The notes: generated from the letters alone by a model not told the origin. A stretch of 64,000 nucleotides of DNA from Arenimonas sp. (GCA_019459145.1 JAIBEK010000053.1:1-64000), one strand, 5' to 3'; numbered from the stretch's first letter, positions 42,229 through 52,449 are shown. A program made the numbers and translations.

Positions 42229-42912
42229 TCAGGCTTCCATCGAATAGCCGGCGCCACGCACGGTGCGGATGACATCCTGCAGGTTGGAGAAATTCAGCGC
42301 CTTGCGCAGGCGACCGACATGCACGTCGACGGTGCGTTCGTCGACATAGATGTCATGACCCCAGACGCCGTCCAGCAATTGCGAGCGGGAAAAAACGCGA
42401 CCAGGCGAGGCCATCAGGAACTCCAGCAGCCGGAATTCCGTCGGGCCAAGGCGCACTTCGCGGCTCTTGCGGTGCACGCGATGGGTTTCGCGGTCGAGTT
42501 CGATATCGCCGCACCGCAGCACGCTCGACAGGACTTCCGGCCGGGCACGACGCAGCATGGCCTTGACGCGGGCCATCAGCTCGGGCGTCGAGAACGGCTT
42601 GACGACATAGTCGTCGGCACCGGTGGCGAGACCCCGGACCCGTTCGCTCTCCTCGCCACGCGCGGTGAGCATGATGATCGGCAGGCGCTCGGTTTCGGGC
42701 CGCATGCGCAGCCGGCGGCAGAGCTCGATACCGGACACACCAGGCAGCATCCAGTCGAGAATCAACAGGTCGGGCACGCGTTCCTGCAGGCGAAGCTCCG
42801 CCTCGTCACCCCGCAGGATCGTTTCGACCTCGTAGCCCTCCGCCTCGAGATTGTAGCGGAGCAATACGCTCAAGGCTTCCTCGTCCTCGACGACAGCGAT
42901 TTTGGGCAGCAT
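42229..42912 (-). CDS. phoB: Phosphate regulon response regulator PhoB
   Basis: A 227-residue OmpR-type regulator. Receiver domain with Asp53 (LLILDWMLPGVSG), Lys in DYVVKPFSTPEL near 105, then the winged helix (FRLLEFLMASPGRVFSRSQL, YVDERTVDVHVGRLRKAL). It binds PHO boxes such as that before pstS. ATG 42912 (MLPKIAVVEDEEAL) is preferred to the TTG 12 bases upstream. It is the last gene of the pst-pho operon. Confidence 0.96.
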   Translation of the reverse strand: MLPKIAVVEDEEALSVLLRYNLEAEGYEVETILRGDEAELRLQERVPDLLILDWMLPGVSGIELCRRLRMRPETERLPIIMLTARGEESERVRGLATGADDYVVKPFSTPELMARVKAMLRRARPEVLSSVLRCGDIELDRETHRVHRKSREVRLGPTEFRLLEFLMASPGRVFSRSQLLDGVWGHDIYVDERTVDVHVGRLRKALNFSNLQDVIRTVRGAGYSMEA

Positions 42913-42943
42913 GTGGGGCGACAACCTCTCGAAAGCGGCGGGA

Positions 42944-43657
42944 TTATTCGGTGACGGCGCCGAAGGAGGCGGTCATGTCATCCTTCGGCCGCTCGCCCTC
43001 GGGCTGGGCGCCCGTGGTCATGTAGTAGATGGTTTCGGCGATGTTGGTCGCGTGGTCGCCGATGCGCTCGATGTTCTTGGCGCAGAACAGCAGATGCGTG
43101 CAGCTGGTGATGTTGCGCGGATCTTCCATCATGTAGGTCAACAGCTCGCGGAACAGCGAGGTGTACATGGCGTCGATTTCCTCATCGCGGTCACGGATCG
43201 ACTTGGCCTTCTCAGCGGACCGGGTGGTGTAGACGTCGAGCACTTCCTTGAGCTGGATCAGGGCCAGTTCGCTGAGGTGTTCGAGACCGCGGGCCAGCTT
43301 GCGCGGCACCCCGGTTGCCTGGATGGCCATGACGCGCTTGGCATTGCTCTTGCCGAGGTCGCCGACGCGCTCCAGGTCGTTGGCGATGCGCAGCGCGCCG
43401 ATGATCTCGCGAAGGTCGGAGGCGACCGGCTGGCGCCGGGCGATGGTGACGATCGCCTTGTCGCCGATCTCGCGCTCGGCGGCATCCATGATGACGTCGT
43501 CGGAGATGACCTTCTGCGCCAGGGCGGCATCGGAATTGACCAGCGCGCGAACGCTGTCGCCGACCATCTGCTCGGCCAGGCCACCCATCTCGGTGATGCG
43601 GCGCATCAGGTATTTCAGTTCTTCGTCATAGGCCGTGTAGATATGCGATGGCGACAT
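42944..43657 (-). CDS. phoU: Phosphate transport system regulator PhoU
   Basis: A 237-residue all-helical protein of the two-repeat PhoU fold. Metal-binding motifs ExxxD-like in both halves (LRALVNSDAALAQKVISDDV, EEIDAMYTSLFRELLTYMME) and DLERVGDLGKSNAKRV and IERIGDHATNIAE are seen. It links Pst transport to PhoR inhibition. It lies between pstB and phoB. Confidence 0.96.
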   Translation of the reverse strand: MSPSHIYTAYDEELKYLMRRITEMGGLAEQMVGDSVRALVNSDAALAQKVISDDVIMDAAEREIGDKAIVTIARRQPVASDLREIIGALRIANDLERVGDLGKSNAKRVMAIQATGVPRKLARGLEHLSELALIQLKEVLDVYTTRSAEKAKSIRDRDEEIDAMYTSLFRELLTYMMEDPRNITSCTHLLFCAKNIERIGDHATNIAETIYYMTTGAQPEGERPKDDMTASFGAVTE

Positions 43658-43703
43658 GTTCGTTGTCCTCGAAATTGAAATCCGCTCTCAGGCAGGCGCC
43701 GGA

Positions 43704-44519
43704 TCAGCCGAAACGGCCCATGATGTAGTCCTGGGTGCGCTGATCGTCCGGATTGGTGAACATCTTGTCCGTGTCGTTCTCCTCGACCAGCAGACCGAGA
43801 TGGAACATCGCGGTGCGCTGGGACACGCGGGCAGCCTGTTGCATCGAGTGGGTGACGATGACGATGGTGAAGTTGGTCCGCAATTCGTGGATCAGTTCCT
43901 CGACCTTGGCGGTGGCGATCGGATCGAGCGCCGAACAGGGCTCGTCCATCAGGATGACTTCCGGGCTGACGGCAATGGCGCGGGCGATACAAAGGCGCTG
44001 CTGCTGGCCGCCGGACAGACCGGTGCCCGATTCCTGCAGGCGGTCCTTCGCCTCGTTCCACAGGCCAGCCTTCTGCAGGCTGCTCTCGACGATCTGGTCG
44101 AGGTCGGCCTTGCTGCGGGCCAGGCCATGGATGCGCGGTCCGTAGGCGATGTTCTCGTAGATCGACTTCGGGAACGGATTGGGCTTCTGGAAGACCATGC
44201 CGACGCGGGCACGCAGTTCGACGACATCAATGGACGGATCGTAGATGTCCAGGCCATCGAGCGTGATCTTGCCGGTCACCCGGCAGCCGTCGATCGTATC
44301 GTTCATGCGATTGAGGCAGCGCAGGAAGGTCGACTTGCCGCAACCGGAGGGACCGATCAGGGCCGTCACGGTGTTCTTGCGAACATTCAGATTGACGTCG
44401 AAAAGGGCGCGTTTCTCGCCGTAGTAGACCGACACGTCCTGGCCGATCATCTTGTGCTCTGCTTCAGTCATCTTCTGTTCCAGTGCCTTTTCAACAGCGA
44501 CTTCGGACAATACGTTCAT
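43704..44519 (-). CDS. pstB: Phosphate ABC transporter ATP-binding protein
   Basis: A 271-residue ATPase. Walker [20 protein letters not shown], PstB-specific [18 protein letters not shown], signature [15 protein letters not shown] and Walker [14 protein letters not shown] are complete. It powers phosphate uptake with PstA and PstC. Confidence 0.97.
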   Translation of the reverse strand: MNVLSEVAVEKALEQKMTEAEHKMIGQDVSVYYGEKRALFDVNLNVRKNTVTALIGPSGCGKSTFLRCLNRMNDTIDGCRVTGKITLDGLDIYDPSIDVVELRARVGMVFQKPNPFPKSIYENIAYGPRIHGLARSKADLDQIVESSLQKAGLWNEAKDRLQESGTGLSGGQQQRLCIARAIAVSPEVILMDEPCSALDPIATAKVEELIHELRTNFTIVIVTHSMQQAARVSQRTAMFHLGLLVEENDTDKMFTNPDDQRTQDYIMGRFG

Positions 44520-44534
44520 CTCTCTTGGCTCCTG

Positions 44535-45872
44535 CTACCAGCGTCGTTCGAAGCGGCGACGGAGAACAACCGCAATGATGTTCATGACCAGAAGGAACAC
44601 CAGCAGCACGATAATCGCACCAGATGCGCGTTCGATAAAGGCCGGGTCGCCCCTTTGGGTCCAGTTGTAGACCTGCACCGGCAGCGCCGACGCCGGATCG
44701 AAGAAGCCCTCCGGCGGTCCAGCCGGAAACTCGCGGACGAAGGCCACCATGCCGATCAGAAGCAGGGGCGCCGTCTCACCGAGTGCACGGGCCAGGCCGA
44801 TGATCGTTCCGGTCATGATGCCGGGCATCGCCAGCGGCAGGACGTGGTGGAACGTCGCCTGCATCTTGGAGGCGCCTACGCCTAGCGCCGCGTCGCGGAT
44901 CGACGGGGGGACAGCCTTGAGTGACGCGCGCGTGGCGATGATGATGGTCGGTAGCGTCATCAGCGTCAGGACCAGACCGCCAACGATCGGCGCCGATTGC
45001 GGCAAGCCGACGAAGTTGATCAGGACCGCAAGGCCGAGAATACCGAACACGATCGAGGGCACGGCAGCAAGATTGGCGATGTTCACCTCGATTAGGTCGG
45101 TGAAGCGGTTCTGCGGTGCGAACTCCTCCAGATAGATCGAGGCGGCAACGCCGAGCGGCAGCGACAGCACGAGCACGATCAGCATCATATAGGCGGAGCC
45201 GATGATGGCGACGCCGAGACCGGCGGCTTCCGGACGCGTGTCTGAGGCATCAGGGGCGGTGAAGAAGCCCCAATTGAACTTGGTCGTCAGGATGCCCGCT
45301 TCGCTCAGCTTGTCCGCCAGCATCAGCTGCTCGGGAGAGACGTTGCGGTCGAGCTGTGCGCTCGCCATGCTCACGCGCCCCTTGTAGTAACCGTCGATGC
45401 GTCCACCCGCGAGCAGGTCGAAGCGGACGGTCTGGCCGATGACCGAGGGGTCGGCGAGAACATACCGGCGCAGGTCCGCCGGCGCCTCCTTGGAAACCAT
45501 TTCGGCGGCCGACTTGGCGGTCAGCCCGTCCACGGCGACGCCCTTTTCAGCCATGGCGGCGACGAGTGCCGTTTCGATCAGCGGCACATAGCCGAAGGTC
45601 GAGATCTTGGCGATGGCATCCGGATCGCGCGTGCCACTCTTGTCCAGCTTCGCCGGATCAAGAAAGATGTCCAGGCTGATGTAGGTCTGGCGGAAGGACG
45701 ACAACCCACCCGCGAAGATCGATGTCATCAAAACGATCAGTGCGATGACGCCGATTGCCACCGCGGCCATACCCAGCCGGCGAAAGCGGCGCTCGGAAGC
45801 ATTGCGACGCTGAATTCGCGCACGGTCGGTGAGCACCGGCTTTGCAAGCGTCTCTGCGGTGAAATCGGTCAT
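44535..45872 (-). CDS. pstA: Phosphate ABC transporter permease PstA
   Basis: A 445-residue permease. The N-terminal helix (VAIGVIALIVLMTSIFAGG) and a long periplasmic insertion of about 170 residues precede the usual six-helix core with EAA motif (ALGETAPLLLIGMVAF). The insertion is typical of rhizobial PstA. Its ATG overlaps the pstC stop by 4 bases. Confidence 0.94.
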   Translation of the reverse strand: MTDFTAETLAKPVLTDRARIQRRNASERRFRRLGMAAVAIGVIALIVLMTSIFAGGLSSFRQTYISLDIFLDPAKLDKSGTRDPDAIAKISTFGYVPLIETALVAAMAEKGVAVDGLTAKSAAEMVSKEAPADLRRYVLADPSVIGQTVRFDLLAGGRIDGYYKGRVSMASAQLDRNVSPEQLMLADKLSEAGILTTKFNWGFFTAPDASDTRPEAAGLGVAIIGSAYMMLIVLVLSLPLGVAASIYLEEFAPQNRFTDLIEVNIANLAAVPSIVFGILGLAVLINFVGLPQSAPIVGGLVLTLMTLPTIIIATRASLKAVPPSIRDAALGVGASKMQATFHHVLPLAMPGIMTGTIIGLARALGETAPLLLIGMVAFVREFPAGPPEGFFDPASALPVQVYNWTQRGDPAFIERASGAIIVLLVFLLVMNIIAVVLRRRFERRW

Positions 45873-47329
45873 TCGTACTGCTCCCGGTATTTGCGGACGA
45901 TGTAGAGGGCCAGCACATTCAGCCCAAGCGTCAGCACGAAAAGGGTGAGGCCAAGGGCAAACGCCACCAGGGTCTCGGGACTTGCGAACTCCGTGTCACC
46001 CGTGAGCTGGCTGACGATCTTGACGGTCACCGTCGTCATGGCCTCGAAAGGATTGAGCGAGAGCTTGGCGGAGGCACCCGCACCGAGCACCACGATCATG
46101 GTCTCGCCGATCGCGCGGCTCGCCGCGAGCAGGACGGCGCCGACGATGCCCGGCAGAGCAGCCGGCAGGACGACCTGCTTGATCGTCTCGGACTTCGTCG
46201 CGCCGAGCGCGTAGGCCCCGTCGCGAAGCGCCTGCGGGACGGCATTGATGATGTCGTCGGACAGCGAGCTGACGAAGGGAATAATCATGATGCCCATCAC
46301 GATACCCGCGGTCAGCACCGATGAGGAGGAGGTTCCCAGGCCCATCGGCTGGGCGACCCAGTCGCGCAGGAACGGCCCAAGGGTGACGAGCGCGAACAGG
46401 CCGTAGACGATCGTCGGGATGCCGGCGAGAACCTCGATCGCCGGCTTCACCACGCTGCGCGCCGTCGGACCGGCGTACTCGGCGAGGTAGATGGCAATCA
46501 TCAGGCCGAGCGGTACCGCGACGATGAGCGCCACCAGCGAGATGTAGAAGGTACCCCAGAGCAGGGGAAGAATGCCCAGTTCGGAACCGCCTCGGAACTG
46601 GGGGTTCCACACGGTCGAGAAGAAGAATTCGCTCGCCGGATAGATCTGGAAGAAGGTGTAGGTCTCGAACACCAACGAGGCGACGATGCCGATCGTGGTC
46701 AGGATCGCAACCGTCGATGCCGCGATCAGCAGCGACTTGACGAAGCTCTCGCTGATGGCGCGCGCGCGCATAGCCGGAGCAATGCGCCGGTAGGACCAGA
46801 GGGCCAGGCCCACCGACAAGGCGAGCACCAGAACGGTCATGGCTATATTGCCGGTCACGGCACTCAGACGATAGACCTTCGCGGCCTCGAACACTTCGGT
46901 CGGCACTTCACTGCCCAGCGCCACGCCGACGTCGGCCAGCAGGCTGCGGACATTGGTCTCGTCCGCGCGCATGGCGGAAAGCTGGCTCTCGTCGAGCCTG
47001 CCCCGTGCCAGCACGGCATCGAGGCCATCGGCGATGCGACGCACGTCGGCCATCACGAGGCTGCGCGCGCCACCGTCCGGAATCGCGCTGTCGGGGATCA
47101 TGCCGCTGACGCGGCTCTCGATGATCGCAGGTTGCGCGAACAGCCAGACGACCAGCACGACGAGGGATGGAATGGCCGCGAACAGGGCGACGGTCTGGCC
47201 ATAATAGCCAGGAAGTGAATGGAGTTTCTTGCCGGTCGACGCAGAAAGCGACAGCGCACGTCGCTGGCCAAGCACGTAGCCGAGGGCAGCAAATACCGCA
47301 ACGACAAGGATAATGATGCCAACGCTCAT
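45869..47329 (-). CDS. pstC: Phosphate ABC transporter permease PstC
   Basis: A 486-residue permease, longer than enteric PstC because of an extra N-terminal region with two helices and a periplasmic domain (residues about 1-200, IIILVVAVFAALGYVLGQ). The core has GIPTIVYGLFALVTLGPFL and the EAA loop ASRAIGETMIVVLGAGA. ATG 47329 after CGGAGG; overlaps pstA by 4 bases. Confidence 0.94.
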   Translation of the reverse strand: MSVGIIILVVAVFAALGYVLGQRRALSLSASTGKKLHSLPGYYGQTVALFAAIPSLVVLVVWLFAQPAIIESRVSGMIPDSAIPDGGARSLVMADVRRIADGLDAVLARGRLDESQLSAMRADETNVRSLLADVGVALGSEVPTEVFEAAKVYRLSAVTGNIAMTVLVLALSVGLALWSYRRIAPAMRARAISESFVKSLLIAASTVAILTTIGIVASLVFETYTFFQIYPASEFFFSTVWNPQFRGGSELGILPLLWGTFYISLVALIVAVPLGLMIAIYLAEYAGPTARSVVKPAIEVLAGIPTIVYGLFALVTLGPFLRDWVAQPMGLGTSSSSVLTAGIVMGIMIIPFVSSLSDDIINAVPQALRDGAYALGATKSETIKQVVLPAALPGIVGAVLLAASRAIGETMIVVLGAGASAKLSLNPFEAMTTVTVKIVSQLTGDTEFASPETLVAFALGLTLFVLTLGLNVLALYIVRKYREQYE

Positions 47330-47352
47330 TTCGCCCGCAACCTCCGGAAACA

Positions 47353-47386
47353 GAAAAAAAAACGGCGGCGCGATCATCGCGCCGCC
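47353..47386 (-). terminator. Intercistronic terminator/attenuator after pstS
   Basis: On the minus strand GGCGGCGCGAT pairs with ATCGCGCCGCC (47386-47364), followed by a long T run (A run on plus at 47354-47362). It lies between pstS and pstC. Such partial terminators let the binding protein be made in excess over the membrane subunits. Confidence 0.85.
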
Positions 47387-47401
47387 GGGCAGGCGTTTGG
47401 A

Positions 47402-48433
47402 TTACTTCAGCGGAGCCATCGGGGTACGAGCCTTGACGGCTGCCTGGGTCTTGGCAAGTTCCGGGTCCGATACGAGGCCGTAAGCGGCCAGCGGGCCGTT
47501 CGGGCCAGCCATTTCGTCGGAGACGAAGAACTCGACATATTCCTGCAGGCCCGGGATGACGTCGAGGTGAGCGTTCTTGACGTAGAAGTAGAGCGGACGC
47601 GAGACCGGATATTCGCCGGAAGCGATCGACTCTACCGACGGAACGACGCCGCCCATGGTGCCGACGCGCAGCTTGTCGGTGTTGTTCTGGTAGAACGAGA
47701 GACCGAAGACGCCGATGCCGTTCTTGTTGGCGGCGACGCGGGCGAGCGTTTCGGTGTAGTCGCCGTCGATGTCGACGGAAACGCCGTCGGTGCGGAGCGC
47801 CATGCACTCCTTGTCGACCTTTTCAACGCCGGCAGCCTTGTGGGCTTCCGCCGTACCGTTTTCTTCGCAACCAGCGATGAGAACCTTCTCGTCGAAGACT
47901 TCGCGGGTGCCGTGCTTGGTGCCCGGAATGAAAGCGAGGATCGGCTGAGCCGGCAGGTCGGCGCGGATTTCATTCCAGGCCTTGTACGGGTTGTCGATCA
48001 GCTTGCCGTCCTTGACGACCTTGGCGGCCAGGGCCGAATGCCAGTCAGCCGGAGTGAAGGCGAATTCCGGGCCATTGATGTCAGAAGCGAAGACGATGCC
48101 GTCATAGCCGATCCGGACTTCCTGGATTTCCTTGACGCCGTTGGCTGCGCAATTATCGATGTCCGACTGCTTGATGCGCGAGGAAGAGTTGGCGATATCG
48201 ATGGTGTTCTCACCAACGCCCTCGCACAGCTTCTTGCGACCAGCGCCCGAACCGCCCGATTCAACGACCGGGGTGCCGAAGTCGGTGTTTTCGCCGAAAG
48301 CTTCTGCCACGATCGAGGCGTAGGGCAGAACGGTGGAGGAGCCAGCGATCTGGATCTGGTCACGTGCGACAGCGGCGCCAGTGAAGGCGACCGAGGCAAC
48401 AAGGGCTGCTGCCGAAAGTTTCAAAACGTTCAT
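47402..48433 (-). CDS. pstS: Phosphate-binding periplasmic protein PstS
   Basis: A 343-residue periplasmic binding protein. Signal peptide (LKLSAAALVASVAFTGAAVA, cut before RDQIQ), then the phosphate-binding core: IQIAGSSTVLPYASIVAEAF, ESGGSGAGRKKLCEGVGENT and DIANSSSRIKQSDI. First gene after phoR in the operon and behind the PHO box. Confidence 0.97.
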   Translation of the reverse strand: MNVLKLSAAALVASVAFTGAAVARDQIQIAGSSTVLPYASIVAEAFGENTDFGTPVVESGGSGAGRKKLCEGVGENTIDIANSSSRIKQSDIDNCAANGVKEIQEVRIGYDGIVFASDINGPEFAFTPADWHSALAAKVVKDGKLIDNPYKAWNEIRADLPAQPILAFIPGTKHGTREVFDEKVLIAGCEENGTAEAHKAAGVEKVDKECMALRTDGVSVDIDGDYTETLARVAANKNGIGVFGLSFYQNNTDKLRVGTMGGVVPSVESIASGEYPVSRPLYFYVKNAHLDVIPGLQEYVEFFVSDEMAGPNGPLAAYGLVSDPELAKTQAAVKARTPMAPLK

Positions 48434-48537
48434 CTAGAATTCTCCCGTTATTGGGCTGGTGGGTCGATGCGACCATGTTCAGCGGCGTCCGCCGAAGATC
48501 AGCACGCCGTTCTTAGCGGCCGTTCCCCTGAGTTTTT

Positions 48538-48566
48538 ATGTCAGTTCCGTGAAACATTTATGACAA
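48538..48566 (-). promoter_or_regulatory. PHO box (PhoB-binding site)
   Basis: On the minus strand three seven-base direct repeats spaced by four: TTGTCAT, GTTTCAC, CTGACAT (48566-48560, 48555-48549, 48544-48538). This is the PhoB consensus layout. It lies about 105 bases before the pstS start, so the pst-pho operon is induced by phosphate starvation. Confidence 0.88.
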
Positions 48567-48627
48567 TCTATCTTATTGATTTCAAATCGTTATATTACGA
48601 TACAAGCGCAAGGGACGAAGTTTTATG

Positions 48628-49851
48628 TCAAAAACGGACGGCGAACTCCGTGCCCTGGCCGATTTCCGACTTCACGACGAGCCTCGCGCGGTGGCGCGTC
48701 AGGATATGCTTGACGATGGCCAGCCCCAATCCGGTGCCCTTCTTCGAGCGGCTGTCGGTCACGCTGACGCGGTAGAAGCGCTCGGTCAGGCGCGGAACGT
48801 GCTCCGCGGAGATGCCGGGACCATGGTCGACGACGCTGACCTCGACGGGGGAACCTGCCGGATTTCGCACATAGACATCGACGACCTTGCCCTCCTGACC
48901 ATATTTGCAGGCATTCTCGATCAGGTTTTCGAACACCTGGACGAGTTCGTCGCGGTCGCCGAGCACTTCGACCTTCTCCTCCGGCACATGCAGACGGATC
49001 TCGACGTCCAGGTCCGAGGCGAGCGGCGCCAGGCTGTCGCGCACATGGCCGATGACCGGCACGAGATCGACCTTCTGGTCGGGTGCGATATGGGCCTTCA
49101 GCTCCAGCCGTGACAGCGACAACAGGTCGTCGACCAGGCGGCTCATGCGGTTGGCCTGATCCAGCATGATGGCGAGAAAGCGTTCCTGCGCCTTGGGGTC
49201 GCCGCGAGCGGGACCCTGCATGGTCTCGATGAAGCCGCGCAGCGAGGCGAGCGGCGTGCGCAGTTCATGGCTGGCATTGGCGACGAAGTCGCTGCGCATG
49301 CGGTCGATGCGGCGCAGTTCGGAAATGTCCTTGAACGACAGAAGGAACAGGTCTTCCCTTGCGCCCTCGATGCGAAGCGGGGCGGACCGCACGATATAGA
49401 CCCGCTCGGAGGGCAGCCGTTCGGAATGCTCGATCTGGTTCGGCTCGTCGGTGGCGATCGTCTCGCGCACCATGTCGAGAACGCTGGGCGAACGGAATCG
49501 CGCCGAGATATGAAGACCGGGCTCGAGCGCGCCGAACGCCTTCTCCGCCGCGCGGTTCTGCTCCCGCAGCATCGCATCGCGACCGATGACGAATACCGGC
49601 AGGTCGATGGCGCCGATGACGGCGGAGATGACCGGTCCGGAGGCATCGCCCTTGTCCGCCGTCTCGGCAGAACCGGTACTTGCAGCCGGCGGCGCTTTGG
49701 GCGCCTCCTCGCGCTCGCGCAGCACGATCGCCAGGAGCGAAAGGGCGAAAAGGATGGCGGCGAAGACCGGTTCCGCACCCGCGAGATAGGCCGCGACGGA
49801 CACGAGCGCCGCCACGACCAGATAAGCCCAGCCGGAGGCGATGCGGCCCAT
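48628..49851 (-). CDS. phoR: Phosphate regulon sensor kinase PhoR
   Basis: A 407-residue membrane histidine kinase. Two N-terminal helices (GWAYLVVAALVSVAAYLAGA, VFAAILFALSLLAIVL) are followed by a PAS-like region, phospho-accepting His195 (NASHELRTPLASLRG) and the ATPase motifs NLIENACKYG, DHGPGISAEH, KKGTGLGLAIVKH. ATG 49851 is preferred, with GGAGACTTGTG upstream, over the TTG at 49884. Upstream of and on the same strand as pstS. Confidence 0.95.
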   Translation of the reverse strand: MGRIASGWAYLVVAALVSVAAYLAGAEPVFAAILFALSLLAIVLREREEAPKAPPAASTGSAETADKGDASGPVISAVIGAIDLPVFVIGRDAMLREQNRAAEKAFGALEPGLHISARFRSPSVLDMVRETIATDEPNQIEHSERLPSERVYIVRSAPLRIEGAREDLFLLSFKDISELRRIDRMRSDFVANASHELRTPLASLRGFIETMQGPARGDPKAQERFLAIMLDQANRMSRLVDDLLSLSRLELKAHIAPDQKVDLVPVIGHVRDSLAPLASDLDVEIRLHVPEEKVEVLGDRDELVQVFENLIENACKYGQEGKVVDVYVRNPAGSPVEVSVVDHGPGISAEHVPRLTERFYRVSVTDSRSKKGTGLGLAIVKHILTRHRARLVVKSEIGQGTEFAVRF

Positions 49852-50094
49852 CACAAGTCTCCAGCCAAAGGAATTTCCGGTCAAGAAGCGTCCCGCCCTG
49901 ATGGTTCGTATCTCATCGTCAAACTGTCCTCATAGCGCCGATTCATGACAGATGTTTGCGGGCCGCGCCATTGCCGGCTCCCGTTTTTCCCCGTCGAGGC
50001 CCTGGCGGCGAATATCAGCAAGGGCTTGAATCGGCGCACCAAATATGGCCTGACTAGGTTGCCCGGCGCTGGCCCGGCAATCGGGAGAGACACC

Positions 50095-50988
50095 ATGGAC
50101 AATGAACAGCAAAGCCGCGCCGTCGAACTGAAGATCGACGGCGAGACGCGTATCTTCGACATCGACGATCCCGATCTGCCGAAATGGATCGACGACAAGT
50201 CCCTCGCCTCGGACAGCTTCCCTTACGACAAGAAGATGGACGAGGACGAATACGAGGAGCAACTCGAGGACGCGCAGATCGAACTGGTCAAGCTCCAGTT
50301 CTGGCTGCAGCGCACGGGCAAGCGTTTCATGGCGCTTTTCGAGGGGCGCGACGCGGCCGGCAAGGGCGGCACGATCAAGAACATCCTGATGTACATGAAC
50401 CCGCGTTCGGCCCGCGAAGTGGCACTGTCGAAGCCGACGGAGACGGAACGCGGGCAATGGTATTTCCAGCGCTATGTCAGCCATTTCCCGACGGCCGGTG
50501 AATTCGTGCTGTTCGACCGCTCCTGGTACAATCGCGCCGTCGTCGAACCCGTCAACGGCTTCTGCACCACCGAGCAATATGAGAAGTTCCTTGAGGAGAC
50601 GCCGCGCTTCGAGAGCCTGATCGAGCAGGACGGCATTCACTTCTGCAAGTTCTGGCTGAATATCGGCCAGGAGATGCAGATCGAACGCTTTCACGACCGA
50701 AGGCATGATCCCTTGAAGATCTGGAAGCTATCCCCCATCGACATCGTCGCGCTGGGCAAATGGGACGAGTACACCGAAAAGCGCGACCGCATGCTGAAGG
50801 AAACGCACACCGGCCACGCGCCGTGGACGATCGTCCGGTCCAATGACAAGCGCCGCGCCAGGCTCAATGTCATCCGCCATATCCTGCATTCCATGGACTA
50901 TGACGGAAAGGACGAGGGCAAGGTCGGCAAGCTGGATGATAAGATCATAGGCTCGGGGCCGGATTTCCTCAACGGCAAGCGGAAGTGA
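50095..50988 (+). CDS. ppk2: Polyphosphate kinase 2
   Basis: A 297-residue cytoplasmic enzyme that moves phosphate between polyphosphate and nucleoside diphosphate. Walker [17 protein letters not shown] near residue 84, [17 protein letters not shown] near 139 with the catalytic Asp, and [16 protein letters not shown]. It is a one-domain PPK2 of class I type. GGGAGAGACACC precedes the ATG. Divergent from phoR; linkage to the Pho genes suits its substrate. Confidence 0.94.
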   Translation: MDNEQQSRAVELKIDGETRIFDIDDPDLPKWIDDKSLASDSFPYDKKMDEDEYEEQLEDAQIELVKLQFWLQRTGKRFMALFEGRDAAGKGGTIKNILMYMNPRSAREVALSKPTETERGQWYFQRYVSHFPTAGEFVLFDRSWYNRAVVEPVNGFCTTEQYEKFLEETPRFESLIEQDGIHFCKFWLNIGQEMQIERFHDRRHDPLKIWKLSPIDIVALGKWDEYTEKRDRMLKETHTGHAPWTIVRSNDKRRARLNVIRHILHSMDYDGKDEGKVGKLDDKIIGSGPDFLNGKRK

Positions 50989-50997
50989 GCAAGCCGC

Positions 50998-52194
50998 TCA
51001 CTCGCCCGGCAGGATGCGCACCGAATAGAGATGGATGCCACGGCCGGCGCCGGAAAGATCGCCGTTCAGCAGCAGCCGGCCCGGCGTGTCGGGCGCCATG
51101 GTCCGCTCGAAGGAGACCCGGAACAGGACATCCGATCTTTCCGGATTGACGGTGAAGCGATGGCGCGCGCAATCGCCGAGACGGCCGAACTCGCAGGTGA
51201 CCGAAATCTGCACCGGCTTGTCGTCGGCCGATTGCAGCGTCAGCGCGATGGTCGAGGTTCGGCCGGCCATTTCCCGCAACACCTCGGCGGGAACGGTGAT
51301 CTCGGCGCTGCCGTCGGCATCGGCACTGCGCGACACGATCTGGATGGCCGTGCCTTCGCTTGCCGCCACGACATCGACCAGCGCGTTGCCACGCGGCCGG
51401 ATGGCGGAAATCTGCTTGGGCTCGAAGACCTCGATCCAGCGTTCGGAGAACCCGCTCTGGGCATCCAACGTGCGTGGCTCCGCGGTGGTCTCCGGGGTCG
51501 GCTGCGTCGCCGTGTCGGTTCCGGTGAAATCCTCCTCCTCGGCACGCGGCGGCGGATTGGGAACGCTGGTGTCGCGCTCGGAGGCGGACAGCAATATGTC
51601 TGACGTGAAGACCCACCACGCGCCCATGCCCAGAGTGGAAACGACAACGGACAGGATGAACAGGCGGGAATAGAGACCGCGCCGCGCTTTGCGCGGACGC
51701 ATGGGCGCCTCGGCGCGAACCTCGAGCACATGGTCGACCTGTGCGCCGGCGGGCTGGCGATCCGACTGGCCGGCATCCGGCGCAATCCGGTGGTCGCGCG
51801 ACGCCGTCAGCCCCTCGTCGATCTCGGCCGAATGCGGGGAGCCGCGCGGCGTGTCCGTAACCGGCGGCGCGGCGCGGGGCGGCTGTGCGAAGGTCTGGGC
51901 AGCTTGCGCGACCACGGGAGATACCGGCGTCGCGGCGTCCACCGGACGCGTCGGCGCCTCGGCCGGACCGACCGTATGGTCAAGCCGGCCGCGCTCTTCC
52001 TGCTCGATCGCGTGGATCAGCGTTTCGAGCCGATGGCGCTGCTGGGCGATCGTTTCGGGATCATTGATGTTCTGCTTGCGCAACCCGCTTTCCAGCGCCT
52101 GGCGGGCCGACTGGTAGATCCGGGCGCGGGTCTCCGCATTGGTGCGATCCGAGCGCTCGAGAGCGTTTCTGATTGCCGTTTCCAAACCGTTCAA
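50998..52194 (-). CDS. Membrane protein with N-terminal helical domain, unknown function
   Basis: A protein of about 398 residues. Start NGLETAIRNALERSDRTNAE and ARIYQSARQALESGLRKQNI form a helical domain common in rhizobia. One membrane helix follows near residue 185 (LFILSVVVSTLGMGAWWVF), then an extracytoplasmic beta-rich domain (ALVDVVAASEGTAIQIVSRS, TVNPERSDVLFRVSFERT, IHLYSVRILPGE). A TTG start at 52194 with AGGAGCAGGA is preferred, since the first family residues follow it; the open frame extends to 52281. The cell role is unknown. Confidence 0.65.
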   Translation of the reverse strand: MNGLETAIRNALERSDRTNAETRARIYQSARQALESGLRKQNINDPETIAQQRHRLETLIHAIEQEERGRLDHTVGPAEAPTRPVDAATPVSPVVAQAAQTFAQPPRAAPPVTDTPRGSPHSAEIDEGLTASRDHRIAPDAGQSDRQPAGAQVDHVLEVRAEAPMRPRKARRGLYSRLFILSVVVSTLGMGAWWVFTSDILLSASERDTSVPNPPPRAEEEDFTGTDTATQPTPETTAEPRTLDAQSGFSERWIEVFEPKQISAIRPRGNALVDVVAASEGTAIQIVSRSADADGSAEITVPAEVLREMAGRTSTIALTLQSADDKPVQISVTCEFGRLGDCARHRFTVNPERSDVLFRVSFERTMAPDTPGRLLLNGDLSGAGRGIHLYSVRILPGE

Positions 52195-52449
52195 GGGCGA
52201 TCCTGCTCCTGCCGGCGGTGATCGTTCCGCCCGTGGTCCATGCTTTAACGATTCGGTAACGGCTGGAGCCGCGATCTGCAAGCCCTGCCGCTTGTGTTAC
52301 ACCGGATACGCAGAAGAAAGTGGCGGCCTGAAGGAGCATCGCCATCGCGGGGTTCTTCATCCTTGCGGACATTTCCGGCGGAAAGACGGGCCGCACGCGG
52401 AATTGGGCAGAGGCGACGGTCTTTTCCTCGCCTCCCGCTTCTGCTAGCT

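Noticed and set aside
49924-49951. Second PHO box between phoR and ppk2
   Set aside because: Only one CTGTCAT heptamer on the minus strand (49951-49945) with no correctly spaced second repeat.
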